Assembly: GCA_947650285.1 (NCBI GenBank)
Contig: CANTFL010000471.1
Coordinates: 153,937-217,936, forward strand
Length of the DNA stretch: 64,000 bases
DNA from: Hyaloperonospora brassicae
Taxonomy: Eukaryota > Oomycota > Peronosporomycetes > Peronosporales > Peronosporaceae
Direction: 5' to 3'
This document shows, piece after piece, positions 21,374 to 31,320 of the stretch. Numbering within the stretch: the first letter of the stretch is position 1; each line of letters opens with the position of its first letter. The notes below the pieces were generated by a model. The model ran no database searches. It was not told the origin of the DNA and saw only the letters and a list, made by a program, of their open reading frames with translations. Position numbers and translations under genes: made by a program.

Positions 21374-21900
21374 TATTGCGGATCTACACAGCTCCTTAAG
21401 TCAGAGGAAGACTTAACGCTCTCACGAGCAATTTTGGTTAAGCGAACCCGACTCAGAGAGTCAACAGCTCAGATAGTTAAGGTTTTGGTTCAGAGAACCC
21501 GACTCTGAGAGTCAACAAGCTCAGAGAGCTTACGATCTCTGTTCCTGGGGGACCAAACATTTCAAACGAATCACAGCACAGAGTGCTCGAGGACAAGCTA
21601 CCTTTACAGGCGTTACTTTCGTCCTCCCGATCAAAGACGCCACGTAAGGCACGTGTCTCCTATTGATCAAAAGCGGAACTGAATTCTATTTCTTTGTTAA
21701 ACCTAAAAGAACACCTTAGAACAACGTATTTAACCTGCCCTAAATAAACTCTTAAAAGATCTTGTAATCAATTGATGACAGACATCAGTCTTCAACAATT
21801 GGTACACTCACTGTGTTCTAAAATTACTTTATAGGGTACCCCCTCTCTTGTGTGCACCACACCTATAGTCGACTACCAGCCGACGTGTAACCCCGTTACA
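21374..21900 (-). repeat. 3' LTR of element E
   Basis: In element sense it starts TGTAACGGGGTTACACGTCGG and ends near GATCCGCAATA. It carries a tandem duplication of a GACTCTGAGAGTCAAC-containing segment (about 21436-21525) that the 5' LTR lacks, which largely explains its length (527 bp against 472). Confidence 0.85.
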
Positions 21901-21912
21901 CCCTCCCCCACC
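21901..21912 (-). other. polypurine tract of element E
   Basis: In element sense GGTGGGGGAGGG lies immediately before the 3' LTR, where plus-strand cDNA synthesis is primed. Element J has GGTGGGGGAAGG in the same place. Confidence 0.8.
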
Positions 21913-21975
21913 AGACTGACGTTACCACAAACGTCAATCGGCTTCTTTTCTTCAAGAGGTTGGTGTGTGTGTGCT

Positions 21976-21989
21976 CAACCTTACGGTTG
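21976..21989 (+). promoter_or_regulatory. small hairpin in the leader of the antisense ORF (element E)
   Basis: CAACC-TTAC-GGTTG, 16 bases before the ATG at 22006. Element J has CAACC-GTGAA-GGTTG at the parallel place before its antisense ATG. Function unknown. Confidence 0.4.
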
Positions 21990-22005
21990 CTAAACACGAA
22001 ACACC

Positions 22006-23139
22006 ATGGCATTGCCACCCAACGAGTCTCGGACTCTTTCCTCTTACCTTGGCTTAGATGAGGATGTAGACTATGGTAGTGATACCAGTGTCCCTGGAGA
22101 TGAAGGGATATCGTCCCACTCCGCTGTATCTGAGGCTCGACCTCAAACAGCTCCGAATCCGTTCGTTGAACGTGGTGATACCACCGCGCCAGTGGCGCAG
22201 CATCATACAACAGATGCGGGTGAGAACATCATCACGAACCCGCTCGACGAGCAACAGGATCTAATCCTTTAGCGTGGGGAGAGCGTTCGACGCCGAGCGC
22301 ATACCCAGGCGGTTGTTCAGAACCGGAGTGGTTACGTGTTTGCAACACCTGACGTGGAGCAACGTCTCCGTCAAACGGAAGGCCGTAGCCTCGCAACATG
22401 GGCAATTGCACCAAAGGATACGTCGCCGGAAGATATTGCATTCCGTAAGGTTCTACATGAGAGGTATCTCGAATCATTCTTTACCACACAAGGTCAGTAC
22501 CTGGCACACCTTGAGAGTCTCTCTCATGAAGTTTCGGTTCGACCGATAAAGGGCGTGCCCATCTTGTTGTTCGCTGGCGAACTGCCCGAGGAGGAGGACA
22601 ATCAGTTCATACGTTGGGTGTACCGCAAGCGGCACCTTAGCAGTGTGCCAACGCTGCGGGCCAGCGCCGATGTGGCTGACGCTCGTCTTAAACGAAAGCT
22701 CCGGTTCGAGTATGCCAAGCTCAAGGCCAGGGGCCAGTTGCTTACACGTACGCGTTATGCTCCGGGTACAATGGCAATCACGGGTCACGACCCAAAGGTG
22801 CGGAGCAACACACGGCATCCCACCACTATTGGTGAGAAGTGTTCTCGTTCGCAAGGCCACCCTAGTAACGATCTTCAAAAACATCCACGGCGTACAGGCA
22901 GTCCTACCGAAGGAATATCTCATACTCCCACGAGTTCTCCGACTCCGGGTACCCTCGTTACTTCACCAGATACTGGTATTGGCCACGACGACGACGTCGC
23001 TGAAGGATTTTCTCCACATGGAACTGGTGGTTCCCTTGCTCATCAAGCAGCGTCGGTGGTGGTCGGGGTACCGAAGAAAGAGCATGAGAAGGTGCTCCGT
23101 AAGGTGAGTGGCCTCCAAGAGACATTGGGTAAGACCTAG
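22006..23139 (+). CDS. antisense ORF of element E (377 codons, one internal stop)
   Basis: This frame runs opposite to gag-pol, from 106 bp inside the 3' LTR into the chromodomain region, overlapping pol tail to tail by about 180 bp. It starts M-A-L-P-P-N-E-S-R-T-L-S-S-Y-L-G in a good context (ACACCATGG). A variable acidic part follows; then R-S-L-A-T-W-A-I near residue 125, the best-conserved block R-P-I-K-G-V-P-I-L-L-F-A-G-E with W-V-Y-R-K-R (residues 180-210), a basic segment, a Ser/Thr/Pro-rich segment and a charged helical end. The only internal stop is TAG at 22270, where J has a Gln codon. The element J counterpart has the same length and is colinear. I recognise no family. Possible roles are a regulatory, structural or accessory protein of the element. 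Confidence 0.65.
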
Positions 23140-23806
23140 AGTGCGCTCGACGCGATGCAAGCCCGTGTTCAAGCATTGGAGTTGGCCTTAGCCCGTGTGG
23201 ATGGTCAGCTTGACCTCCTGGTTCGGATGAAACAGTCGATGGCAAGGCCACATGTCGCAGCGCAAATGCCTTCAAGTTCCCGTGGAATGGATACCGATAC
23301 GGCTTAATCAAGCCAACGTAGAATACGGAGTGTGTGCGCGGTGAGCGCGGAAGGTTGAGTGTATACGCAATTTCCTTCTTGGCGACGACCGTGAATGGCC
23401 CAATGAAGCGCGGACGCAACTTTGTCTTGAAGACGGCAGACACTACATTTGTAGGTAGGTTTTTAGCATTTAGTAGGACTTGGTCTCCGACCCTATAACT
23501 TTCAATACAACCTCTGCCTTTAGCATCAGCTTGTTCCTTTTGTTTATCTTGGCTACTAGCCAGTGCATCATGTACGTGTCGTAACACATTCAAGCGCGTT
23601 GCAAGAAACTTGCTTACCTGTTTGTGAACAGTAGCAGGGCTGATACCAGCAAGCCTATCGGCCAACTCTCCCCCGCCAAGCCCTGAACCACGCAGTGGTA
23701 GCGTTAACGGAACGCGAGGGTGTGTGAGACCGTTCACGTAGAACGGAGTAAAGCCGGTAGAGGCGTGAACAGCGTTATTCAACGCAAACTCAACAACAGG
23801 TAGCAT
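22930..23806 (-). pseudogene. integrase C-terminus and chromodomain of element E
   Basis: One of the best-preserved pol parts: M-L-P-V-V-E-F-A-L-N-N-A-V-H-A-S-T-G, then a G-D-Q-V-L-L-N-A-K-N-L block (the integrase C-terminal fold), F-K-T-K-L-R-P-R-F-I-G-P-F-T-V, and a chromodomain beginning F-H-V-E-K-I-L-Q-R-R-R-R-R-G-Q-Y-Q-Y-L-V-K. It ends at a frameshift near 22958 inside the chromodomain. The last part lies opposite the antisense ORF. Confidence 0.8.
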
Positions 23807-23819
23807 CGAACTCGAACGT

Positions 23820-24273
23820 TTTGGTGCATCAGCGCAAACACATGCATAATATGTAACCGATAACGCGATTTATTCACTCGGTTTGACCATCAGTCTTCGG
23901 ATGATCCGCTGTGGACATGTCCAAACGTGTGCCCAGCACCTTAAAGACGGACTTCCGAATCTTCCCAGTGAAGCGGAGGTTTCGGCACGAGTCAATTCCC
24001 GCAGCATTACCGTGTTGTCGAAACACGCGACCGATAAACATCGTTATGTACCCTCACCACCAATGGTATCTGGCACAGCCGCCAAGTGAGCCATCTTGCT
24101 CCAACGGTCAACAAAGACCACAATACCCGTATTGCCATACGCATCCTTCGGTATTCGAACAGGAAATCCATGCTTATGGACTCCCAACACCCAGAGGGTA
24201 TAGGTATCCTAGCTATCGGCGTAGCCGCATGCGCTGGGGGTTGCACCCGTTGACACGTTTCGCACGTACGCAC
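23820..24273 (-). pseudogene. integrase core of element E
   Basis: M-R-T-C-E-T-C-Q-R-V-Q-P-P gives the C-x-x-C half of the HHCC zinc finger. W-E-S-I-S-M-D-F-L-F follows with the first catalytic Asp, and in another frame T-G-I-V-V-F-V-D-R-W-S-K-M. The second Asp and the Glu regions lie in further frames down to about 23820. Frameshifts near 24190 and 24070 destroy the reading frame. Confidence 0.7.
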
Positions 24274-25206
24274 TTATGTGCTCACCCATTCGCAAAGTCT
24301 TGGCCACCAATAACATTGGCTCACAGAGCTATATGTCTTCTTTCGACCGAGATGACCGCTCACCGCAGTATCATGCGCCTCATAGAGGATGCGATACTTC
24401 AGTTCTTCATTATGAGGGACAACGATACGGGGAGTATTCTCCATATCTGTGCTATAGCACAACATGCCTTGATCGATGGAATATCGATGTAACTTCGCAC
24501 GTAATCGTGCCAACAATTTAATGTCTGAGTCGTTAAACTCCTCGCTCCCCAGAGCACGTAGCAAAGCTACACAATGTTCATCTTTGGCATATGCCGAACG
24601 AATGAGGTCTGTGACCGACGACGACAGAGTCGTGACATGAGCAAGCTCATAGTCAGGCCAGCGTGACAACGCATCATCCAAAGCATTCGGCTTACCCGGC
24701 ATATACTTCACCTCGAAGTTGTATTCCGCAAAGAATGAGATCCAACGAGCCATTCGCTGAGAGAGGTGAGGCGACTGGGTCGCAGTGCGTAATGACGCAT
24801 GATCTGTATAGATCACAAAAGGCGTAGAGCCAAGCAGATGAACTCTGAATTTGACTAAATCATACTTCATTGCAAGTAGCACTTTGTCATGAACAGGATA
24901 GTTCTTTTCTGAAGCCTTCAGCTGTCGGGACTCAAAGGCAATGACGCGTTCCCGTCCATCATTATCTGTTTGTAACAGAGCACTGCCGATGGCAAAGTCA
25001 GATGCGTCACAGACGACACTGAAGGTCGATCGGATCGGGCAAAGCCAAGATTGGCGCATGAAGAAGACCCTCTTTAATAGCCGTAAAGGCTTCATGCTCG
25101 GTGTTTGTCCAACACCATTCCACATCCTTTTTAAGGAGATTGAATAATAGTCAAGCCATGTCCGCATAGTTCTCACTATACTTGTGTATGTAATTGGCAA
25201 GACCAA
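24274..25206 (-). pseudogene. RNase H and integrase zinc-binding region of element E
   Basis: A 310-codon open frame. RNase H shows V-V-C-D-A-S-D-F-A-I-G-S-A-L-L, F-E-S-R-Q-L-K-A-S-E-K-N-Y-P-V, V-I-Y-T-D-H-A-S-L and a final K-P-N-A-L-D-D-A-L-S-R-W. The Asp of D-A-S, the Glu of S-E-K-N-Y and the Asp of T-D-H, all used in catalysis, are present. The last third holds the HH part of the zinc finger (H-D-T-A-V-S-G-H-L-G-R-K). Continuous translation is possible, but the frame opens into frameshifts at both ends. Confidence 0.8.
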
Positions 25207-25364
25207 GCCACTTACGTAAGTCCTTTTGGTTCTTAGGAACGGGCCAATCGACTATGGTTATTATCTTAGCGGAACCCGCTTTAAGACCACGCTTCACAAT
25301 GACGCACCCTGAAAAAGAAAATCACTTGTGCACCAAAGATGCACTTAGAGGCGTTGGCATACAA

Positions 25365-26160
25365 TTAGGCTGTGCGCGTGCACTCGAGCACTGCTCTTAA
25401 ATGGTCGATGTGATTATCCACATCAGACCGGCCGTTCATGGCACGACTATAGACAAACATGTCATCAAAGTAGGTCTGTGCATAACCTCGATGAGGCCGA
25501 AATAGTTGCGTCACAAGACGATTGAACGTAGCTGGCGCGTTTGACAACCCCTGTGGCATAACTAGCCACTCTTAGAGCATACCGCTCGGGGTACTAACCG
25601 CTGTCAGCGGAATATCGCTCTCACGCATGATTAATTGGTAATAATTATCGACTAAGTCAAGCGCACTGTACATTGTACATCCCACCATATTGTTCTGAAG
25701 AACATCTTTCCGAGGGATTGGCGCCTGAGCCGGTATCGTGGCAGCATTAAGCTTATTGTAAGCATGAACAATGCGCCACTTTCCATTAAGCTTTCGGACA
25801 CAAAATGTGGGCGTGGAATGAGGAGATTTGCTCTCACGAACCAAGCCCGCTGCGTCCTTTGCACGAAAGAAGTCATCAATGACATCACACTGCTCCTTTG
25901 GTAAAGGCCACTATCGTGTTACGCAGTATTTAGTTCCAGGAACTAGGTAAATTTCGTGACGCACACCTCTGTCAGGAGGTAAGGCAGACGGCAGGTCGTG
26001 GCACACCACGTCTTAAAATTCCTTTACCAAAGGACAAAACGGATCCAGCGGATCTTTAAGGATCGCAGATCTACTATGCGCACTTAATGACGCCTTTGTG
26101 TCCTCGAGGACGGAATTGTCCAATAACGAGGAAGAACTTAACTCTGCATCGGGTCGAATG
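25365..26160 (-). pseudogene. reverse transcriptase of element E
   Basis: Three linked pieces: V-R-H-E-I-Y-L-V-P-G-T-K-Y and W-P-L-P-K-E-Q-C-D-V-I (fingers); N-G-K-W-R-I-V-H-A-Y-N-K-L-N and Y-S-A-L-D-L-V-D-N-Y-Y-Q-L; then M-P-Q-G-L-S-N-A-P-A-T-F-N-R and the catalytic Y-F-D-D-M-F-V-Y-S. The Y-x-D-D box is intact, unlike in element J. In-frame stops near 25575 and 25915 interrupt it. Confidence 0.8.
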
Positions 26161-26164
26161 ACCA

Positions 26165-27353
26165 CTAGATCGACAATTCTCCGTCCTGTAAGGCTTGGCT
26201 AAAGTCGCCATCAGACATTTCGTCAAATTTAAAGAGAGCGCTCACAGATGGAAGAGTTGCGAGACGGATGTAATCATCAACATGACCAGTTACTTTATTA
26301 ACAAGTGCGTATAGTGTATTGTTGCTTTTATCACTATAAGACGTATCTGACGTGGGGCGCTCATCAGCTGCCACCGGGCGTCGGGACTGACGGGTCGTAG
26401 ACCCATTCCGCTTCTCAAACTTTGGGACAGTAGGGTCCCTGTAGTTGCTAGTTGTCTTAGCACGCTCTATACAAGAGCTCATGTCTTGAACGACATCTGG
26501 TGGAGAATTATGTAACTCGAACACTTCACCCAGTGAATTAACACATACCACTTCACTTGCATTAAGTGGGATTTGCCCTGAATGCTCTGGCTGTTTGCCA
26601 ACAATGTCATTATCGACATTCAGTGAGGTGCCACCACGGCCGCCCTCACTTTGTGTAATTTCACGTGCCACCGCACTTACATTTGGGAATTACTTCCTGT
26701 ATGTCCCGCCCGTAGGCCAACCATGCTTGACGCATGCAGTGACGCATTATCACAACGAGTATCACTCAACGGAGTACACCCCTCATCAAACACATTAGAA
26801 GAGCTCCGCTTAATATTCATGTCATTGACATTCGAGCTAGTTAGCTCCGACATACCAATGTCCAGCACATTGACATCTTCAGCCAATGACTCGCGCCAAT
26901 AGTGCTTTTGTGGCCTAGAAAATGTGTTTCATGACTCTTCAAAGCTACGCTAGGAACATTTCGCGTGGCGCCTAAGGTCTAAGACCTCCAATTGGTCCAC
27001 GGTTCATGGCGTTCAAGCCATGCCATGCCTAGGATGAGATCGTATCTCGAATCCAAGTCAAGGACGAGACAGCGTTCTGTGCTATCAATGTCCAAAATCT
27101 TCACGCCCAATTTCAACGAAACTTTAGGCACAGTAACGCGACTACCAGTCGCTAACCGAACAGTGATGGAATCACCGTCGTGCGCTTTGAGCGCCTCAGC
27201 ATAGTGCTGACTCCCCTCATAGCAACGACGTCTAAAATAGTTGCATGACGCCCCAGAATCGATTAATATCGACCGGTGCTTCTCAAAGTTTTTAACTATC
27301 GCCTCGGCGACTAACAAGCCAGGCTTGTATCCACGCTTTGTGCTTGCTAGCAC
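26165..27353 (-). pseudogene. protease and protease-RT linker of element E
   Basis: At 27353-26979 the frame has S-I-L-I-D-S-G-A-S-C-N-Y, the D-S-G-A active-site loop of retropepsins, and later L-I-L-G-M-A-W-L-E-R-H. The linker to RT (26886-26165) is long and acidic and has one Q-S-E-G-G-R-G-G-T-S-L-N-V motif; element J has two copies of that unit. The linker ends in F-S-Q-A-L-Q-D-G-E-L-S next to RT. Confidence 0.7.
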
Positions 27354-27439
27354 GGAGCTCTGTAAGGCTAAGCCCCGTGTTGCTCTACCCCGTAGAGAAG
27401 TGACAGAACTCAGTTCTACCCCAGTAGGGCGCCCCGCGC

Positions 27440-28473
27440 CTACTGGGTGTCGACGTTTCCCCGCGCCATAACAGGTTTCTGGTTGTGGCTGGGGTTTCGA
27501 CCCATAGGAGACGGGTGTTGCTTACGCAAAGGACAAGTGGGACGCAAGTGTTTAGTGCTTCCGCACATGTAACAGCGTTTCACTTCCCGTCGTTGCTCTG
27601 CAACATGAAGCTCTGCTTCATCTTCATCTTCAGCATGGCTGAGATCCATCGGTTCTGGCTTACAGTAAGTCGAGGTGCTCGCAGAGGTTGCCCTCGCAAA
27701 GCTTGGGTTGTACCCATTCCAACCATGTCTGGACGCCTTGAATTTGTGCTCAGCATTCTGAGCAATTCTCACAGCTTCCTCAAAAGTAGAGGGATGGAAC
27801 CGAAACACCTCGGTCCTGGCAACGCTAGTGTGAAGACCTTCCATGAAGACGGTCACGTAGACTGTCTCAGGGAGAGGGTCGGAATGCATGGCAGCCATCA
27901 GAGTTCTCAACTCCTGGACATAGTCCGTTAACTCGTTCTTACCCTAACGGGTAGACAAGAAGCGTGAGCGCACGCGGTAGGCCTGGTTAGGCGGCGAAAA
28001 ACCCGCAATAGGTCTAGCTTGAGCGAATCCCATTTGGGAAACGCCAAGTCAACCGACGTGTTTCACGTCAGAGCCCACTCTCTAGCTCTCCCAGCAACAG
28101 TTGAGATGGCCAGCGAGACTTGCTGATACTCGATTGAGACCAAGCCAGATCTCATGGCCATCTCAATCTCACGGATCTAGAGGATTACGTTTTTCCCCTC
28201 CTTCCCGGAGTAATGTTTAACGTCTACCCGAAGGGGACGAGGCTTAACCTCTTCTGGTGGCATCGCCACGTAGCGTGTCGGCATAGCCGACGCTACCTAG
28301 TTTTGAACCTGCCCCAAAAGGGCCGTTTCTTACTGCATGAATGCCTCGACTCGTGCATTGAGCACATCGGGACCTTGTGCAGCTAGAAACTCCACGTACT
28401 CTGGGCCTACGGCCGCGGTCAGCTTCTCAAGCGCGACCTTTTGGGCCTCAGAGAGGGGTGTAAATTGCTCCAT
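27440..28473 (-). pseudogene. gag of element E
   Basis: Starts M-E-Q-F-T-P-L-S-E-A-Q-K-V-A-L-E at 28473, just inside the primer-binding site. After a stop near 28333 and frameshifts, a 156-codon piece (27910-27440) holds the C-terminal part of the capsid region, an acidic E-D-E-D-E-A-E-L block and one zinc knuckle C-Y-M-C-G-S-T-K-H-L-R-P-T-C (CX2CX4HX4C), ending M-A-R-G-N-V-D-T-Q. Gag packages element RNA. It is nearly identical to gag of J over the last 100 residues. Confidence 0.8.
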
Positions 28474-28512
28474 CCTCACAGAGTATCAGTCGTACCGACT
28501 TAGGTGTAGATT

Positions 28513-28531
28513 GACTACGATTGCTACCAAG
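28513..28531 (-). other. primer-binding site of element E
   Basis: In element sense CTTGGTAGCAATCGTAGTC directly follows the 5' LTR. Element J has the same sequence at 52159-52177. Confidence 0.7.
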
Positions 28532-29003
28532 TGTAGCGGAACTACACAGCTCCTTGAGTCAGAGGAAGACTTAACGCTCTACGAGCAATTTTGGTTCAGA
28601 GAACCCGACTCAGAGAGTCAACAAGCTTAGAGTGCTTACGATCTCTGTTCCTGGGGGACCAAACGATTCAACAGAATTACAGCACATAGTGCTCAAAAGT
28701 ACCTACCTTCACATGCATTGCTAAGATCTGAACGTTCAAGACGCCTCGTGGGACACGTGTCTTAAGTGATCAAAAGGTGAACTGAACTCTATTTCTTTGT
28801 TAAACCTAAAAGAACACCTTAGAACAACGTATTTAACCTGCCCTAAATAACCTCTTAAAAGATCTTGTAATCAATTGATGACAGACATCAGTCTTCAACA
28901 ATCGGTACACTCACTGTGTTCTAAAATTACTTTATAGGGTACCCCCTCACTTGTGTGCACCACACCTATAGTCGACTACCAGCCGACGTGTAACCTCGTT
29001 ACA
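28532..29003 (-). repeat. 5' LTR of element E
   Basis: In element sense starts TGTAACGAGGTTACACG and ends GTTCCGCTACA; 472 bp. Its second half is nearly identical to the 5' LTR of J and lacks the tandem duplication seen in the 3' LTRs of both elements. Confidence 0.85.
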
Positions 29004-29008
29004 GCATT

Positions 29009-29829
29009 GCTCCTTGCGGCGTGATGAAGTATGCGTTTTAGTGGAGGACGCAGCGACCGTGGTCCACGGGGACTCATACGCCATCATCCCAGAGTGTCTA
29101 GTCGCACAGAATATTTTCTTGACTACTACGCGCTCTTTTTGTATTAGTAAAGCATCCCGACATTTTGGAGAGGGCAAGTCAGTCAAAAGCTGTCGTGGCG
29201 AAGAGCTATTGGTACCGTTACATCGGTCCTTGCTAGTCGCCGTACTGTGCAATTCTCTGACGTTCGACCGTGTCAAGTTCATGAATGAGGTGCTGTCGCA
29301 ATTCAAAAACCCGTTTGAGTGCTTCAGTCTCGTACCACGATATGCAAATGGTAGTGTCGGTTTCTGTAATGACTAGACATTCAGATACGCTGTAGATACC
29401 TGCTATAAAAAAGAATGATATTTCACCCATGCAGCAAGGCCCTACGTACTCCTAATTTTCCGCGGATAAGCATCGCATATATTCTTAATACGCAAAAGAT
29501 ACGCCCTACTTCGATTGTACAATGTGTGTACAAAGTATTTTGCCAGTACTTACAAGTGTCACGGATTAGGCGCACGTGTCGTAGGATTCCATAAAACAAA
29601 GGGTTCGGTTCCAGTGCGCGGATCTCGAAAGGCCGCATACAGGTTTCCCATGGGCCTCTTTTTATGACCGACCGATGCTTTCGAAACAAACTAGCCTATA
29701 TTTTGAAACTGGCATCAATGAATGTATGCTAAAACCGTGCAAAATTATGAGTAATCAGGTACTAGAACTATACCATGCAGCAGCTTAGACACTAAAAGTA
29801 CATGCAATTACGCCAACCTTAGTATTTGA
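29009..29829. other. right flank of element E, unassigned
   Basis: The pre-insertion locus continues here. A 119-codon + frame (29014-29376) is open but unrecognised; short minus frames overlap it. Nothing else is supported. Confidence 0.4.
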
Positions 29830-31320
29830 CGACGCCCCTCGACTCGCTGAGGCAGATGAAACGCTATTCGGAGCAGATCGGATCAAGAACAAGAATAGAA
29901 ATCTGGAGCTACGCTTTATCCTCTAGCTGGGATGTAGCTACCGCTCACTAAACCATCATCTCATTGCCAATGCTTCACCAGATCCCATGGAAGGTTGGAA
30001 GCCTTTTGGGAAGTTAATAAGCGCCGAGAAATCAGTCATGCGGTTCTCTTGGCATGTGCGAGAGGTATTGCCGTGACAAACTCGATGGTCAGGACTGTTG
30101 TTATAGTAATCCAAAATATGGATACCAGATCAATGGATCATTGCATACGGCCGCCGCTCAGCTGATGTTTCTATCGAGCTAAAAGTTGTAGACGGGATGA
30201 TCGCGTTCGACTCATGCTTCGTGACATATCGGTGTAAATAGACAATGTGGTTCAAGCTGGGTGTTGCTGCGGGGGTCAGTCAACTTAAGCGAAGAAAAAA
30301 TATTGTAAATGAAGACATCTTGCTTGATCTACGATACAGGCGACGGTTCGTGGGATGCTCGGAGACTGCCCATGGGAAATACAGATGCAGAGAAGTCAAA
30401 TCATCGTGTGCTGTTGTCTCTTGTCGAGAGCAATTTACTAGCTGTGTATGCTTGCCGAATGCGACTAATTTCTGTCTCTTTACGGAATCGGTGTCATTGC
30501 AGCCTGCAAATTGTGAGTCCGATCAAGATAACAACGGATGTAGGGTATGGTTTAATGAACCTTGGCGCTTGAGTCCCGTCTACTAAGGAATGTGTGAAAA
30601 CGCTGGAAACCACTTCATCAGAATGAGGAAACACCAGCGCCTGGACACTTCGCCGATCAATCTTGCTTGACAATTCTCACCTATCAGCATCGTCTGACCT
30701 TCGCCCCACGTGATGCAGTCAACATTAGCGCTTTTATTTATAGAGCGTAGTAGCATCTTACGGTAATTCGCTCATGTCATACCAACTCTAGACGCTAAAA
30801 TGCTCAATCCTCTGGACGTTTTAGTGGACATTCTCCCAAGCCAAAAACAACAATTATTCCTGCATAAAGTCAAACTCGAGGCAATGTTGTTGCGAGCACC
30901 GCGTCGCATCAGGCCAGATTCATCCTGTCACGCACGAATTGTTGGCAGTAAAGGAACGAATAACAAAAGACCTTAAATTCGGACGCGTGCCAGACGCGTT
31001 TCGGCCCCTCGACGGGAGCCTCCTCAGTGGCTTACCGATCACAAAATGAGCTACCCCAGTACTGCGGTCTCTGCCGCAGTCACACGTTTACCTATGCTAA
31101 GAACCTTCTTCAACTTCCTCACCTATAGACTAAATCAGCACTACCTAGCAGACTTCACCGGCGTACAATTAGTACCCGGATACATCCAAAATCTCAACTT
31201 CTAACACAAGCCTTATGCATGGGAATACATCGCTGCTGTATCGTGCGACGAACAGGCAATCGCAAGCCTAAAGCAGAAAACGACGTGGTTCTCCGTCTGA
31301 AAGCAGTGGCAATGTCTTGT
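29830..31320 (+). pseudogene. possible piggyBac-type transposase relic
   Basis: Scattered + strand pieces resemble oomycete piggyBac-type transposases: V-F-D-D-A-P-R-L-A-E-A-D-E-T-L at about 29824-29870, D-V-S-I-E-L-K-V-V-D-G-M near 30165-30200, and a late L-R-T-F-F-N-F-L-T-Y-R-L-N-Q-H-Y-L near 31100-31150. The intact DDD core cannot be traced and the frames are broken many times. This is a weak call on short blocks in the right order; a degenerate unrelated gene is the alternative. Confidence 0.3.

Larger units (their letters stand above)
21374..29003 (-). mobile_element. Ty3/Gypsy element E, complete but decayed
   Basis: LTRs at 28532-29003 (5' in element sense) and 21374-21900 (3') enclose gag, protease, RT, RNase H, integrase and chromodomain on the minus strand, plus an antisense ORF on the plus strand. 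The 5-mer GCATT flanks it on both sides (21369-21373 and 29004-29008), a perfect target duplication. The primer-binding site and polypurine tract are present. The polyprotein has many frameshifts and stops. It is the same family as element J. Confidence 0.9.

Noticed and set aside
24274..25206. The long open frame of element E as a separate host gene
   Set aside because: Its motifs are RNase H and integrase zinc finger in Gypsy order, flanked by RT and the integrase core.
29014..29376. A 119-codon frame as a real gene
   Set aside because: No motif, no convincing start context and frames on the opposite strand of similar length; left as unassigned.
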